Assembly (NCBI GenBank): GCA_949825025.1
Contig: OX463781.1
Coordinates: forward strand, 46,698,317-46,762,316
Length of the DNA stretch: 64,000 nucleotides
Reading direction: 5' to 3'
From: Siphlonurus alternatus
Taxonomy: Eukaryota; Arthropoda; Insecta; Ephemeroptera; Siphlonuridae
Shown one piece after another: positions 1 through 9,778 of this stretch (its first letter is position 1; the number at the start of each line of letters is the position of its first letter). The notes below the pieces were generated by a model, which did not search any database, was not told the DNA's origin, and saw only the letters and a list, made by a program, of their open reading frames with translations. The position numbers were made by a program, and so were the translations under genes.

Positions 1-37
1 CTGAGCAACTGTGAATGCGAGCGTTTAAAAAATTTGT

Positions 38-392
38 TTAAGGGTAAGGTAACGCCACCAATGTTAAAAAAAATCCCTCTCACAAAAATTCTGAAAAAAA
101 TTTAAAATGTTCTCCTCTATACCCCCTATCAGTACCTAAAATATCAGGTATACAAATACGATCTAGTTTTTGAGTTATAAAATTTTAAAGTTGACTACTT
201 TAACATGGAGAAATGAAACTCCCATGTTAAATTGGTCAACTTTAAAAATTCATAACTCAAAAACTAGATCGTATTTGTATACCTGATATTTTAGCTACTG
301 ATAGGGGGTGTAGAGGAGAACATTTTAAATTTTTTTCAGAATTTTTGTGAGAGGGATTTTTTTTAACATTGGTGGCGTTACCTTACCCTTAA
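38..392. mobile_element. TTAA-flanked long-hairpin MITE (family C, copy 1)
   Basis: Nearly the whole 355-base segment is one inverted repeat: the left arm (from TTAAGGGTAAGG) is mirrored by the right arm (ending CCTTACCCTTAA), with a short spacer near 200-225. Both ends are TTAA. A second copy lies at 20560-20936, and a paralogous empty site there supports TTAA target duplication, as in piggyBac-type elements. No coding capacity. Confidence 0.85.
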
Positions 393-434
393 TTACCAAA
401 AAAGTATAATCACGAAATTTGTATTGTCTCACCG

Positions 435-710
435 TTACGGAAAACGGCGACATTGTCCCCACATGACGATCTGTCCTTCAGGACAGCTAGTAGGACAGTA
501 GCCGCGACATATGACGCTCCGAGGTATACAAGTGCCTTCGACCAGCTTCTCCGTATCTTCACACGCAGTAGCTCGAACTAGCCGAGTCTTCACCATCCCG
601 ACAGTCTCGGGCACCTGAGGACGCGCCACCATAGCCAAAGAAACAGTAACGAGCAACAGCAGTCGCAACATTAAGAAGTGTGAACCAACTGATCTGATTC
701 TGCTGAGCAT
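435..710 (-). CDS. Secreted two-core cysteine peptide (ARPQ type)
   Basis: The 91-residue product starts with a hydrophobic signal peptide ending near A-M-V-A-R-P-Q, the same junction as many genes in the window. I chose the ATG at 710 because MLS- aligns with the starts of neighbouring paralogs; an in-frame ATG at 671 would give a shorter signal. Two C-x10-C cores follow, CEDTEKLVEGTC and CPEGQIVMWGQC, with two extra cysteines (C-R-G-Y-C) between them, six in all. The TAA stop is followed immediately by a GTGAG donor on the minus strand, the usual position in this family, so the next exon is 3' untranslated. The function is unknown; the core resembles secapin-like peptides. Confidence 0.72.
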   Translation of the reverse strand: MLSRIRSVGSHFLMLRLLLLVTVSLAMVARPQVPETVGMVKTRLVRATACEDTEKLVEGTCIPRSVICRGYCPTSCPEGQIVMWGQCRRFP

Positions 711-1417
711 CTGAACAGCTGATTTTCGTCCTTTGTTCTCGCTGCTACAGCTGTTAATGAAGTTCACTGTAATATCTCGTACTACCATCCCAGTCTACCA
801 TATAATGACGTCGTTTAAAGTTATGATTGGCTGTCATAAAATTATGCCCTTACGCGGATTGGTTTATTTACTTTAATAACAAATTGAGTAATGTTTAATT
901 TTGTAATCCATCCTCTATGCAATGTATTTCAACATTTGTAATATTTTTTCTTTACATCTGGCTTTTGCTCTTTGTATTCTTTGATCACGATCTCTGCAGT
1001 GCACAAGCAGCTGACATGCACGTGTACATATTTTTTTACTTAATCTTAATAAAGCATCTCTGCTTCTTAATTCGAAATTAATTCATAATTATTTCTTGAC
1101 CTTTAAATGTTATAAATATATTTTATCATAATATAAATGCAAACAGAATTTTTTAAAAATTACCGCATTGTTATATTATCAAGAAAGAAGCGCTCAGTAT
1201 TGTTATCAAAATTCATTTAACTATATAGTTTTTATTATTAAATGAATATAGATAAATTCAAAATATATAAAATAATTTACAAGTATTTGTTTTTTAGCTT
1301 CTAGGTATATCAAACAGCATACATTTTCCATATAATAGATAAATATGAAGGCACATTTGGTATGTTGAAAGTATCAATAAAATAATGATAACTATGTAAT
1401 TACCATATTTTCTTCAA
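711..1417. other. Intergenic / intron span
   Basis: AT-rich sequence upstream of the first gene and downstream of the interrupted one. I see no open frame with family features and no strong repeat. It may contain the promoter of the gene at 435-710 and the downstream exon of the gene at 1418-5704. Confidence 0.5.
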
Positions 1418-1629
1418 TTATATAATTATTTTCACACAAATTCCGTGGCGATTGCGTTTGAAACCTTTGTTGCACTGTGGTCTTACGGGACGAATGTTGA
1501 TGATTCTTGTGCACACCACACCAGGGTCCTCACATGCTGCAACGCTTGCAGGTGACTCGCTTGCTACCTTTACACTCTGACTGTTTGCTGCACCGTCCTC
1601 AGTCTCTAGCTCCTGAGGACGCGCCAGCA
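1418..1629 (-). pseudogene. 3' part of LINE-interrupted ARPQ peptide gene
   Basis: This is the C-terminal part of a secreted peptide gene. It opens in L-A-R-P-Q-E-L-E-T-E-D-G, which matches the residues after the signal peptide of the gene at 6296-7093, and carries the same C-x-D-P-x-V-x-C-T-R-I-I block followed by a C-x11-C core. It has no start codon of its own. The missing signal-peptide segment lies at 5662-5704, on the far side of a 4-kb LINE. TAA stop at 1418 with a GTAATT donor about 13 bases further. The gene cannot encode its protein unless the LINE were removed. Confidence 0.85.
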
Positions 1630-1640
1630 CGCGTCCTCAG
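1613..1640. repeat. Palindromic junction at LINE 5' end
   Basis: The target sequence CTGAGGACGCG (1613-1623) is repeated as its exact reverse complement CGCGTCCTCAG (1630-1640) across the six bases CCAGCA, directly before the first LINE base. This looks like a fold-back or template switch made when the LINE 5' end was joined. Confidence 0.8.
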
Positions 1641-1775
1641 AACGACGGTACCACCCCGGGCGAGGAGTCAGGCCTCGTTTCGGTGAACGACGGTACCACC
1701 CCGGGCGAGGAGTCAGGCCTCGCTCCGGCGAACGACGGTATTGCCCCGAGTGAGGAGTCAAGTCTTGTTTTGGTA
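1641..1775 (+). repeat. Three 45-base tandem repeats at LINE 5' end
   Basis: Units begin at 1641, 1686 and 1731 with AACGACGGTA and diverge towards the third. Being 15 codons long, they stay in frame with ORF1 and encode N-D-G-T-T-P-G-E-E-S-G type repeats. Confidence 0.85.
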
Positions 1776-2213
1776 AACAATAGTTTGCCTGAATCAGGAC
1801 CACCCTTACCAGATCCTGTATGTTCTCTTGAATTGAATCAAGATATTATAGATCTGAACTCATTACATCCAAGACTCAAAGCTTTTTTACTAACGATTTT
1901 AGATAATAAATTCCAATTTACAAATGATCTATTAAAAAATGATGAAACCGCTGCTAAGAAAAGTGCAATTAATTCAGAAAAATCAATTAATGAAATTTCA
2001 TCTGTTGTCTCACCATCCATTATTAGTAAAAATGATACTATTAATGATAATGTTTTGAGTTCAAATGTTGATAATTTTAATCTGGCATCTCAATTGAAAT
2101 CCCCCATTAAAAATTCTCAGGAAGATACACAATCTTCCCCTGTGAGATCACGGCTCCGTGCCAGTACACTAAACAGTATCTCCACCAAATTGCCCAACAA
2201 AAAAAAAACTTAA
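1683..2213 (+). CDS. LINE ORF1 product
   Basis: A 176-residue product from the first ATG, although the frame is open further upstream through the 45-base repeats, so it may be N-terminally truncated by 5' loss. The N-terminus is acidic repeat; the remainder is Asn/Ser-rich and hydrophilic. I see no zinc knuckles or RRM motif. It ends in N-K-K-K-T at a run of ten A (2199-2208), where the ORF2 frame is already open. Position before the reverse transcriptase is the main evidence that it is ORF1. Confidence 0.6.
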   Translation: MNDGTTPGEESGLAPANDGIAPSEESSLVLVNNSLPESGPPLPDPVCSLELNQDIIDLNSLHPRLKAFLLTILDNKFQFTNDLLKNDETAAKKSAINSEKSINEISSVVSPSIISKNDTINDNVLSSNVDNFNLASQLKSPIKNSQEDTQSSPVRSRLRASTLNSISTKLPNKKKT

Positions 2214-2310
2214 TGTTCAGGTTCACTCAGCCCCATGTAATATTAAAATTCTTCAGCTTAACTTACCAGGCCTAAAAAATAAATTACCAAAATTTGAGTA
2301 TTTTCTTGAA

Positions 2311-5214
2311 ATGGTTGATTGTGATATAATTATATTATGTGAACATGGGCTGAATGAATCTGAAATTATAACAATAAATTTTAAAAATTTTATGATAGTT
2401 TCATATTACTGTAGAGATATTCAAAAATGTGGGGGAGTAGTAATTCTATCTCGTAAAGGTTCAAATATAAATGATATTAAAATAAAATCCATTGAATCAG
2501 TTTTTGAATGCTGCATAGCGAAATTAGTAATTAACAATACAACAAACATTTATTTTGCTTCTATATATCGCCCACCTAATATATCTAGAGTGATGAAAAA
2601 AATTCAGAATTTTGACAACACAGAAAATAATATAAAACCATTCTTAAAAGAATTTGAAATGTTATGCAAAAAATTAATTAAATACTGTAAAAATAATGAT
2701 GATTTTTTTATTATTGCGGGTGACGTAAATCTTAATTTATTTATTGATGATGCAAATGTAATTTTATATAAAGATATACTGGACTCATACAAGTTGGAAA
2801 TTGTTAATAGTTCCGCTACTAGAGAAACAATGAAAACGGCTACTTTAATTGATCATATTATTAAAAGTACATCTGCTATTAATACTAATTATAAAACTGA
2901 AAAAACAACTCTGTCGGACCATAACTATACTATAGTCACAATAACATTAAATAACTCGAAGAACATTGATAAAATACAAGAAAAACAATTTTATTATAAA
3001 CGAATATTTGACAAATGCAATTTAGATAATTTTCTGCTCCTATTAATTCGTGAAGAATGGAATGATTTATTAAATCCTGATCTCAATTCAAATGAGAGAT
3101 GGTCAAAATTTCTTGAAATTTTTATTTATCATTTCAACGAGGCTTTTCCTGTTGTTAAAAGAAAAATTTCAAGTAACAAAAATAAACCTTCCTGGTTACT
3201 CAATAACCCCCATCTTTACGAACAAGGGATTTCTTTAAAACGCTTACACTATGATGTAAAATTTACTGACCCAAATTTAGAGTCTACTTATAAAAAAGAA
3301 ATGAAATCTTATAAACAAAATATGGCCACCGCTAAATTTAAAGAGAATGATCATGAAATAAAAGGAGCTAATAATAAAATTAAAGCTACGTGGAATATAA
3401 TTAATAAAGAATGCAAAACAAAGAAAACAAATGTTAATAATAAGAATAATTATGAATTATGTATAAATAGTGTAACGATTACAGACCCCAAACTAATTTG
3501 CAATTTATTTAATAATTTTTTTGTCAAGACAATTGAAAATATAATAACAGAAAAATTTCCTTTTAATTATTCTAATACTTTAATTATTGTCGATTCTGAT
3601 AAAAGTAAAACGAAATTAAATTTTAGTTCGATAGACCCGATTTATATTTTAAATCGAATGAAATCCCTTCCTAATAAGTATGCAGCTGGCCCAGACGAAA
3701 TACCATATACTGTTGTAAAATATTGTGCTTCTGTTTTGTCTGTCCCTTTATCTAATTTAATTAACCATTCAATATCAGATGGTATATTTCCTGATTGTTT
3801 AAAGGATTCTAAGATTTATGCAACTCATAAAAAAGGCCCAACTTTCATTATTGATAATTACAGACCAATATCAAATACATCTGTTTTTGGCAAATTATTT
3901 GAGAATACATTAGACGATCAAATTACGGATTATCAAACAGAAAATCATTTAATTGCTCCCTGTCAACATGGATTCTTGAAAGACCGTTCTACTGATACAG
4001 CACTATTTGATCTTTTAAGCCACGTTTATATGGCAATAGATAATAAACTATTTTGCGTTGCAATATTTTTTGATTTATCTAAAGCGTTTGATAGTCTAAA
4101 TAAAGATGTATTATTGAATAAATTTGATAACATGGGAATAGGAGTTTCGAGTCGTAATCTATTAGATTCATATCTAACTAACAGACAACAATATGTTGAA
4201 TTAAATTCAAATTCTAACGGCCAAAATATTACATATAAATCAGACAAATTACCGATTACACTTGGAATTCCTCAAGGAGGAAAAATGTCAGCCACATTGT
4301 TTAATACAGGAACAAATGACTTATCAGATCATGTCAAGAATGCGGTATTAGTAAAGTATGCTGATGATATTACAGCTATAATCACAGCAGAAGCCGAAGA
4401 TGAATTAATTCGTAAGATTAAACTTACTATTGAAGAGGTACATACATGGTGTACAAATAATAAGCTAATATTAAATTCAACTAAAACCGATTACATCCAA
4501 TTTCATTCCCCTAGACAAATCCCTTTGAATAGTTATTTGTTGCAATTAGCCGGGAAAACAATTAAAAGAGCAGAGTCTGTTAAGTTTCTTGGTCTACACA
4601 TTAATGAAAGTTTGGATTGGTCTTTACATGTAAATGCGATTTGTAAGAAGATAAATTCGGCCAATTTTATGTTATATACAATCAGGAATCATGTATCTCA
4701 TGAAACCTTGCTAACCATATATTATGCGTATGTTTATCCACATTTGGCATATGGCATAATAAATTGGGGATGTAAATCGGAACTATTGAATCGATGTTTT
4801 GTTTTGCAAAAGAGAGCACTTAGAACGATTTTAAGAATACCAAAAGGACAGTCGTGTGTTTCACATTTTAAGGCTAATAAAATGTTAACTGTCCCTTGCA
4901 TTTATATTTTAAATTGTGCCTCATTCAAAAAAAATCATCCAAATTTTTATGTTCAGAATGATGGCTATCATGACTATAATACTAGGAATAAATCGAATGT
5001 AGTTACTGAAAGACATAACACACAATTTTTCAAAAACTGTGCAATGTATCAAACAGCAAAATTTTATGAATTTTTACCAGCATGTTTGAAAGAAATAAAA
5101 ACCAGTAAACTTTTTCGCACAAAATTAAAGAATGTATTGATCAATAAAGAGTTTTACTCTATTAAAGCTTTTGAGAGTAATAAAATGTCTGAAAAAGTAT
5201 TATCAGGATTATAA
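2311..5214 (+). CDS. LINE ORF2: AP-type endonuclease and reverse transcriptase
   Basis: The protein has 967 residues from the ATG at 2311, but the frame is open from 2209 and the upstream codons read I-L-Q-L-N-L-P-G-L-K-N-K, typical of the start of the endonuclease domain; the true start is therefore probably upstream or by frameshift from ORF1. Endonuclease landmarks are I-I-A-G-D-V-N-L and S-D-H-N-Y-T. Reverse transcriptase landmarks are [34 protein letters not shown], the noncanonical GIPQGG and the catalytic YADD near residue 683. The frame has no stops, so the copy may be young. It acts in cis to nick and reverse-transcribe at the target. Confidence 0.92.
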   Translation: MVDCDIIILCEHGLNESEIITINFKNFMIVSYYCRDIQKCGGVVILSRKGSNINDIKIKSIESVFECCIAKLVINNTTNIYFASIYRPPNISRVMKKIQNFDNTENNIKPFLKEFEMLCKKLIKYCKNNDDFFIIAGDVNLNLFIDDANVILYKDILDSYKLEIVNSSATRETMKTATLIDHIIKSTSAINTNYKTEKTTLSDHNYTIVTITLNNSKNIDKIQEKQFYYKRIFDKCNLDNFLLLLIREEWNDLLNPDLNSNERWSKFLEIFIYHFNEAFPVVKRKISSNKNKPSWLLNNPHLYEQGISLKRLHYDVKFTDPNLESTYKKEMKSYKQNMATAKFKENDHEIKGANNKIKATWNIINKECKTKKTNVNNKNNYELCINSVTITDPKLICNLFNNFFVKTIENIITEKFPFNYSNTLIIVDSDKSKTKLNFSSIDPIYILNRMKSLPNKYAAGPDEIPYTVVKYCASVLSVPLSNLINHSISDGIFPDCLKDSKIYATHKKGPTFIIDNYRPISNTSVFGKLFENTLDDQITDYQTENHLIAPCQHGFLKDRSTDTALFDLLSHVYMAIDNKLFCVAIFFDLSKAFDSLNKDVLLNKFDNMGIGVSSRNLLDSYLTNRQQYVELNSNSNGQNITYKSDKLPITLGIPQGGKMSATLFNTGTNDLSDHVKNAVLVKYADDITAIITAEAEDELIRKIKLTIEEVHTWCTNNKLILNSTKTDYIQFHSPRQIPLNSYLLQLAGKTIKRAESVKFLGLHINESLDWSLHVNAICKKINSANFMLYTIRNHVSHETLLTIYYAYVYPHLAYGIINWGCKSELLNRCFVLQKRALRTILRIPKGQSCVSHFKANKMLTVPCIYILNCASFKKNHPNFYVQNDGYHDYNTRNKSNVVTERHNTQFFKNCAMYQTAKFYEFLPACLKEIKTSKLFRTKLKNVLINKEFYSIKAFESNKMSEKVLSGL

Positions 5215-5257
5215 AATAAACAAAATTATAAATTTACATATACATTGTATTGACTGA

Positions 5258-5319
5258 TATATATGTATGTATGTATATGTATATATACATATATGTATGT
5301 GTGTGTATATGTGTATGTG

Positions 5320-5360
<41 letters not shown>

Positions 5361-5395
5361 ATGTGTATGTATGTATGTATATATATATATGTATG

Positions 5396-5430
<35 letters not shown>

Positions 5431-5432
5431 GT
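5258..5432. repeat. TA/TG-rich microsatellite in LINE 3' region
   Basis: Alternating (TATG), (TG) and (TA) runs. All reading frames through it are low-complexity I/Y/M or V/C strings and are not genes. Confidence 0.9.
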
Positions 5433-5661
5433 TCCACATAAACTAAAATTTATCAGTATTAATGGTGACTTTGGCTTATATTTTGTTTTTATTATTATTG
5501 TCAGTGATTGTGTTTGATAGTGTTAAATAACTTATGTAAATGTGTTTAAGTTTGATGTTTTTATGTTGTATTTTGTCCAATTTTGACTTGAACATATGTT
5601 TGTCTTGTACAACCAAAAAGAAGTTCCAAAATAAAAATAAATAAATAAATAAATAAATAAA

Positions 5662-5704
5662 CTACTAGCAGCACGAACACCAACACTCCGCCTTGAGACA
5701 ACAT
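5662..5704 (-). pseudogene. 5' part (signal peptide) of the LINE-interrupted gene
   Basis: On the minus strand an ATG at 5704 begins M-L-S-Q-G-G-V-L-V, then leucine/valine-rich residues, homologous to the signal peptide of the gene at 6296-7093. It runs straight into the LINE tail. The rest of the gene is at 1418-1629. Confidence 0.85.
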
Positions 5705-5982
5705 CTTCAACTGACTGATCAACTCTTTACGTCAACCTTGATAGAATTTTTTCATAAATATTTCAAGGCTTTTTAGTAGAAGAGGTAGAAGTAAACGTGC
5801 AAGGCATTTTTTTGCTAGCAATTTATGTAAAAATCCTGCAGTCATAAAATATTGAAGGTAAGTGAGACATGGGAAAAAAATTACGAAGATAAACAATGCC
5901 AATAAAAAGATGAAAGTACCAATAATTAGTACTTAATATTAGCATAAATAACAATAACAAATTTTTTCATTTTTTCATACAG

Positions 5983-6198
5983 AATGAGATATTAGAATAT
6001 GAAAATTTTTGTGGCTTGATCGAAAAAAGGGGTAAAAATATGGTACTGTGAATTTTTTCAGATTTTTCTGAGACCGGAAACTATTTTTAAAAAATTATAT
6101 AAAGTCTGTTTTGATGACGTCACGGGCGGCACTCCTTAAGTATTTTTACCCCTTCTTTCGATTAAGCCACTAAAATTTTCACATTCTAATATCTCATT
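5983..6198. mobile_element. MITE with terminal inverted repeats
   Basis: The left end AATGAGATATTAGAATATG and the right end CATTCTAATATCTCATT are inverted copies, followed inside by a second shared block (GTGGCTTGATCGAAA / TTCGATTAAGCCAC). The middle contains TCAGATTTTTCTGAGACCGG and TGACGTCACG, motifs shared with the family A and B MITEs elsewhere. Confidence 0.75.
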
Positions 6199-6295
6199 AC
6201 TAATAGTAACATTTATTAAAAATAATATATTTAAAACAAATATTGAGAGTAGCCATGGCATAATATAGTAATAACAAATTACCTTAACTGTTTCT

Positions 6296-7093
6296 TCAAT
6301 TACCTCTTCTGTCCCTTACACAAAATCCATTTCTATTGATAATATATCCTGGTCTACATGCTGATATGATAATTCTTGTGCAAATCACACTAGGATCCTT
6401 GCATGCTTCAGTGCCTGTACCAGGGGCTTTGCTTGCCAAGTTCGCACTTTGCTCAGTTACACCCAAGTCGCTGGAATCAATTACGAGAGCACTCTCGCTT
6501 GTTACGTTCAACACGGTACTTCCGGTACTTCCTCCGTCAGTACTTGGTTCACTAGTCGGCTCGCTTGTTACGTTCAACACGGTACTTCCGGTACTTCCTC
6601 CGTCAGTACTTGGTTCACTAGTCGGCTCGCTTGTTACGTTCAACACGGTACTTCCGGTACTTCCTCCGTCAGTACTTGGTTCACTAGTCGGCTCGCTTGT
6701 TACGTTCAACACGGTACTTCCGGTACTTCCTCCGTCAGTACTTGGTTCACTAGTCGGCTCGCTTGTTACGTTCAACACGGTACTTCCGGTACTTCCTCCG
6801 TCAGTACTTGGTTCACTAGTCGGCTCGCTTGTTACGTTCAACACGGTACTTCCGGTACTTCCTCCGTCAGTACTTGGTTCACTAGTCGGCTCGCTTGTTA
6901 CGTTCAACACGGTACTTCCGGTACTTCCTCCGTCAGTACCTGGTTCACTAGTCTCCGTATCTGCAGATAGATCGCCTGTTATCTTTGCACTCTGACCGTT
7001 CGTTGCACCGTCCTCAGTCTCTAACACCTGAGGACGAGCCGACACTACTAGCAGGACGGCTGAGAGCATCAACACTCCACATTGAGACACCAT
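6296..7093 (-). CDS. Secreted ARPQ peptide with seven Ser/Thr repeats
   Basis: The product is about 265 residues starting at the ATG at 7093 (MVSQCGVLM...). Signal peptide ends near V-S-A-R-P-Q. After an acidic segment come seven copies of a 22-residue repeat built on S-T-D-G-G-S-T-G-S-T-V-L-N-V-T; each repeat contains an N-V-T glycosylation sequon, so the spacer is probably mucin-like and heavily glycosylated. The C-terminus has C-K-D-P-S-V-I-C-T-R and a C-x11-C core (CRPGYIINRNGFC). The TGA stop at 6296-6298 precedes a GTAATT donor. It is the closest intact relative of the LINE-interrupted neighbour. The function is unknown. Confidence 0.82.
   Translation of the reverse strand: MVSQCGVLMLSAVLLVVSARPQVLETEDGATNGQSAKITGDLSADTETSEPGTDGGSTGSTVLNVTSEPTSEPSTDGGSTGSTVLNVTSEPTSEPSTDGGSTGSTVLNVTSEPTSEPSTDGGSTGSTVLNVTSEPTSEPSTDGGSTGSTVLNVTSEPTSEPSTDGGSTGSTVLNVTSEPTSEPSTDGGSTGSTVLNVTSESALVIDSSDLGVTEQSANLASKAPGTGTEACKDPSVICTRIIISACRPGYIINRNGFCVRDRRGN
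6492..6953. repeat. 66-base coding minisatellite, seven units
   Basis: Seven nearly identical 66-base units in the coding exon; only the unit nearest the signal peptide differs (GTDG for STDG). The near identity implies recent expansion or homogenisation. All frames are open because 66 is a multiple of three; only the minus-strand frame is the gene. Confidence 0.92.
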
Positions 7094-7542
7094 CTTCAAC
7101 TGAATGAGTGGTCTGCATTGTCTGCAATGCTATAATTTATGTAATTGTCTGACATCATTTTAGTTCAATTAATCTGACCCTTTAATGATACTCGTTATTT
7201 TTTATATATCAATTCAAGGCAGTGGGAAAAACCAATTTGTCATTAAAAAAAATCATATCAGCATTAATAATAACAACGATCTCATCAAATTTTAATATGA
7301 AATTAGATGTAGTTATATAGTAGATTTACTTATTTTACTTATTATTTTTAATAATAATATTTTTTTGGGGCTTCAGTACAGAAATAAAAACGGTACAACA
7401 ACCCAATGGGTGACAAAAAAATCATAAAAATATCAATAATAAGCATAATATAAATAAAACTGGAACTCAAAATTATTACACAAAGATATATAAATATGAC
7501 TGGAATTTCATAAAACTCTCGTACAAAAACATATCCGCTTAC

Positions 7543-7680
7543 CGAACTGAGTGTACGACACATTCCCCTGATAAAAGCCTGACCCTGCAGGGGACACCTG
7601 CATGGGGGCCGCACTAGCCACGGTCAGGGGCAAGGTGTCTTCCTGCTGACCCTCTTCATATAGGGGCCAAGGTTGGCTTT
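7543..7680 (-). pseudogene. Relic exon of a CPxG...CR peptide
   Basis: The minus strand reads C-P-L-Q-G-Q-A-F-I-R-G-M-C-R-T-L-S-S and then a GTAAGC donor, matching the core-plus-donor layout of the family. Upstream in this frame there is a stop and no signal peptide; a signal-like stretch (L-P-L-T-V-A-S-A-A-P) exists one frame away. I infer a frameshifted remnant. Alternatively this could be a downstream exon of an unrecognised gene. Confidence 0.45.
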
Positions 7681-7810
7681 ATATCTATCAGGTTATGCCA
7701 CCGATTGGACCAATGTTAAAAGGCTTGCCAATCATATTCAAGTATTTCAAATTCACTAATTTCGAGGTACAATGGGTCCACCAATCAGAAGAAAGACAAG
7801 TGACGATCAG

Positions 7811-7883
7811 AACCCATTGCACCGGGAAATTTTCAAATGCGCCAATCACAATGCTACTTTTTAAATTTCGCGGTGCAATGGGT
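7811..7883. repeat. Short inverted repeat
   Basis: AACCCATTGCACCGGGAAAT at 7811 is mirrored by ATTTCGCGGTGCAATGGG ending near 7882. A further diverged copy of the same word lies at 7762-7775. Probably a decayed MITE. Confidence 0.55.
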
Positions 7884-7889
7884 CCTTAA

Positions 7890-9262
7890 CAAAAGATGAC
7901 AAAAGACGTACAAAATTCACGCGTGTCTTAACCTGTATAAAGCACAGTACAGGAAAGATAGTAGCCAAACTCCTATACCTGCGCTACGGGGGAGCTGAAG
8001 TCAATTTTTGACACTTTTTGAATATTGGGTTAAGAGCTTACTTTTTTTTTTTGTAAAAAATACTAGATTTTTTTTTTCTAATATTTTAGTGAAAGTTCCA
8101 TTGTGCTAGCTTTAATAATTTCCGAGTTAGAGCAGATTATAGTTGATTCTCCTATGCCATAACATTGCAGGATGCCCCATTTGGTCGTGCCCTTTTCCTA
8201 TGATTTTAACATTGCGGCGGACAAACATGCCGTTGACGCGACCAGTTTTCGACTTCGATTCTAGCATACGACTTTCTCTACTATCTTCTCTGTACTGTGG
8301 TATAAAGCGAACCTTGCTAGGGGCCTCGCGATCACCGTCACAAGCAGCAAGAGGAGGCGAGACCACATGGTTAAATAAACATGTTGTTAGTGAGATCATC
8401 GTGTCGGTGATTACGTCACTTGTATGCGTGAGAAATTTTATGTCGCTGCATCATATCGAGTTTTCAAGTTAATTTGCAAGTGTAATGCCTTTATGTTCAA
8501 TTATTGTTGATGATATAAAAAACGTGTATAATTATTTATATGAACATATTATTTCTCTTTAATACTTAACAATATAAAAAAATTATTTAATTATTGTCAA
8601 ACTTGTAAATAAAAGTTTTGACACAAATTTTGGAGATAAGAACTCGAATCTAAATACAAAACCTATGGTTCAAATTAAGTTAAAAAAATTAAAACTGTTT
8701 CGTACCGTTGTCATGGCATATTACTGCCCTCATACATATTATAGAAATTATATTTTATATTAGATTTTGGTTACAGTGTAACAAGCGACAGTTAACGCCT
8801 GAAAATTTCCGGAAGTGACGTAAATATTATAACTATATTATATTTTTTTGGATTTAAATGTATGTTACGTATAGTATGTACTATGTCGGATATTACAACA
8901 ATATAATTATGTGTTCTCACTAAATAGTAATTAAAAATCTCTTCATTGTATTTTCATTGGGTTGGATGGAAGAGTGGGCCTAATGGCCTAAATCCCGCCC
9001 TCAATAAAGACGATTTTATTTGTTTATTTAAATTACGTATATAGTTTCGCTCTTATTTAGCCCGCAGTTACATTGGAAATCACCGGAAATTTTCAGACTT
9101 TAACTTTCAAGACTGTAATATTTAATCATACGTTTCTATGAGCACCAAAAAGTTGTAAAATTATGATGACGGTTATAGCACGCTTGTTGACAACATTTCC
9201 TTTTTCAGTATTTTTAATTTAATGTAAGAATTTTCTATTGCTAATTTAAAATTGTTTAAGAT
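7890..9262. other. Intergenic span with unknown GC-richer block and possible LINE tail
   Basis: 8127-8472 is GC-richer than its surroundings and has open frames on both strands (90 codons minus, 109 codons plus) that I do not recognise. 8965-9030 (GTGGGCCTAATGGCC, AATAAAGACG, then TTTATTTGTTTATTTA) looks like a LINE 3' end. The rest is featureless AT-rich DNA. Confidence 0.4.
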
Positions 9263-9289
9263 TTAATGAAGTTGTTTCTTTTCCGACAT

Positions 9290-9402
9290 TACTACGTTTA
9301 CATGACGGTGTTTAATGCGTATTCGTTGATGACGCCTCATAAGAATAACGTTAGCCGTCGTCAACGAATACGAATTAAACACCGTCATGTAAACGTAGTG
9401 AT
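9290..9402. repeat. Near-perfect hairpin, 45-base arms
   Basis: ACTACGTTTACATGACGGTG (9291) through GTTGATGAC is mirrored by GTCGTCAACGAATACG through CATGTAAACGTAGTG (to 9400). It lies 170 bases downstream of the donor of the gene at 9578-9778, hence in its intron. Related ACATGACGATGTG words occur at 15375 and 16880. Confidence 0.75.
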
Positions 9403-9577
9403 ATGATGATGAATTTCTAATTTTTTTTTTTTTCCTCTGTTCGAGCTCATTGAGATATAAACGCAAAACCATTAAATGTTTTATAAATTTCAAATGAAAT
9501 AAAAAAAATGGCGGTGTCAACAAAAATGACGACTTTAGGGATTCACAGGAAATGCACGCAATGCTTTCTGGACTTAC

Positions 9578-9778
9578 TTTCTTGACGCGACATTTTCCTC
9601 TGACGTAATTCTGACCTTGCGGGCACCGCAACCCTCCGCCAATAACACTTAAAGACGATGAATTCTCCGTGGTAGTCTGTAGGTTTTCTCCAGATACCTC
9701 GTGAGGTCTCGCAGAAACGATGAGCAGAACGATCTCGGCAATAACGAAACAAAACAACAGCTCGCGGCGAGACGACAT
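9578..9778 (-). CDS. Secreted single-core CPxG...CR peptide, first exon
   Basis: The ATG at 9778 opens MSSRRELLF, a signal peptide ending near V-S-A-R-P-H-E. A short polar linker with T-T-T-E-N-S-S-S leads to the single core CPQGQNYVRGKC followed by R-V-K-K. The frame runs on past a strong GTAAGT donor (9572-9577), and the read-through sequence is low-complexity with no family motif, so I end the exon at codon 67 (9578). The remaining residues and stop must come from an unlocated downstream exon. The function is unknown; the core is secapin-like. Confidence 0.75.

Larger units (their letters stand above)
1641..5661 (+). mobile_element. Non-LTR retrotransposon (LINE, Jockey/CR1-like group)
   Basis: The element has 45-base tandem repeats at its 5' end, a short ORF1, a long endonuclease-reverse transcriptase ORF2, a 3' region with a TA/TG microsatellite, and an (AAATA/TAAA)n tail. 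It lies opposite to the surrounding genes and splits a peptide gene between its signal peptide and mature part. No target-site duplication longer than 1-2 bases is visible. Related 3' ends occur at 10255-10380 and, inverted, at 55788-56060. Confidence 0.9.

Noticed and set aside
5209..5517. Several 60-80-codon frames of I/Y/M/V/C repeats
   Set aside because: They run through the TA/TG microsatellite in the LINE tail; no signal peptide or conserved sequence.
6336..6995. Two long plus-strand frames (219 and 173 codons)
   Set aside because: They are the other frames of the 66-base coding repeat; the minus-strand frame has the signal peptide, cysteines and donor.
9263..9574. Long read-through C-terminus of the 9778 gene
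   Set aside because: It follows a strong GTAAGT donor, is low-complexity and passes through a hairpin repeat.
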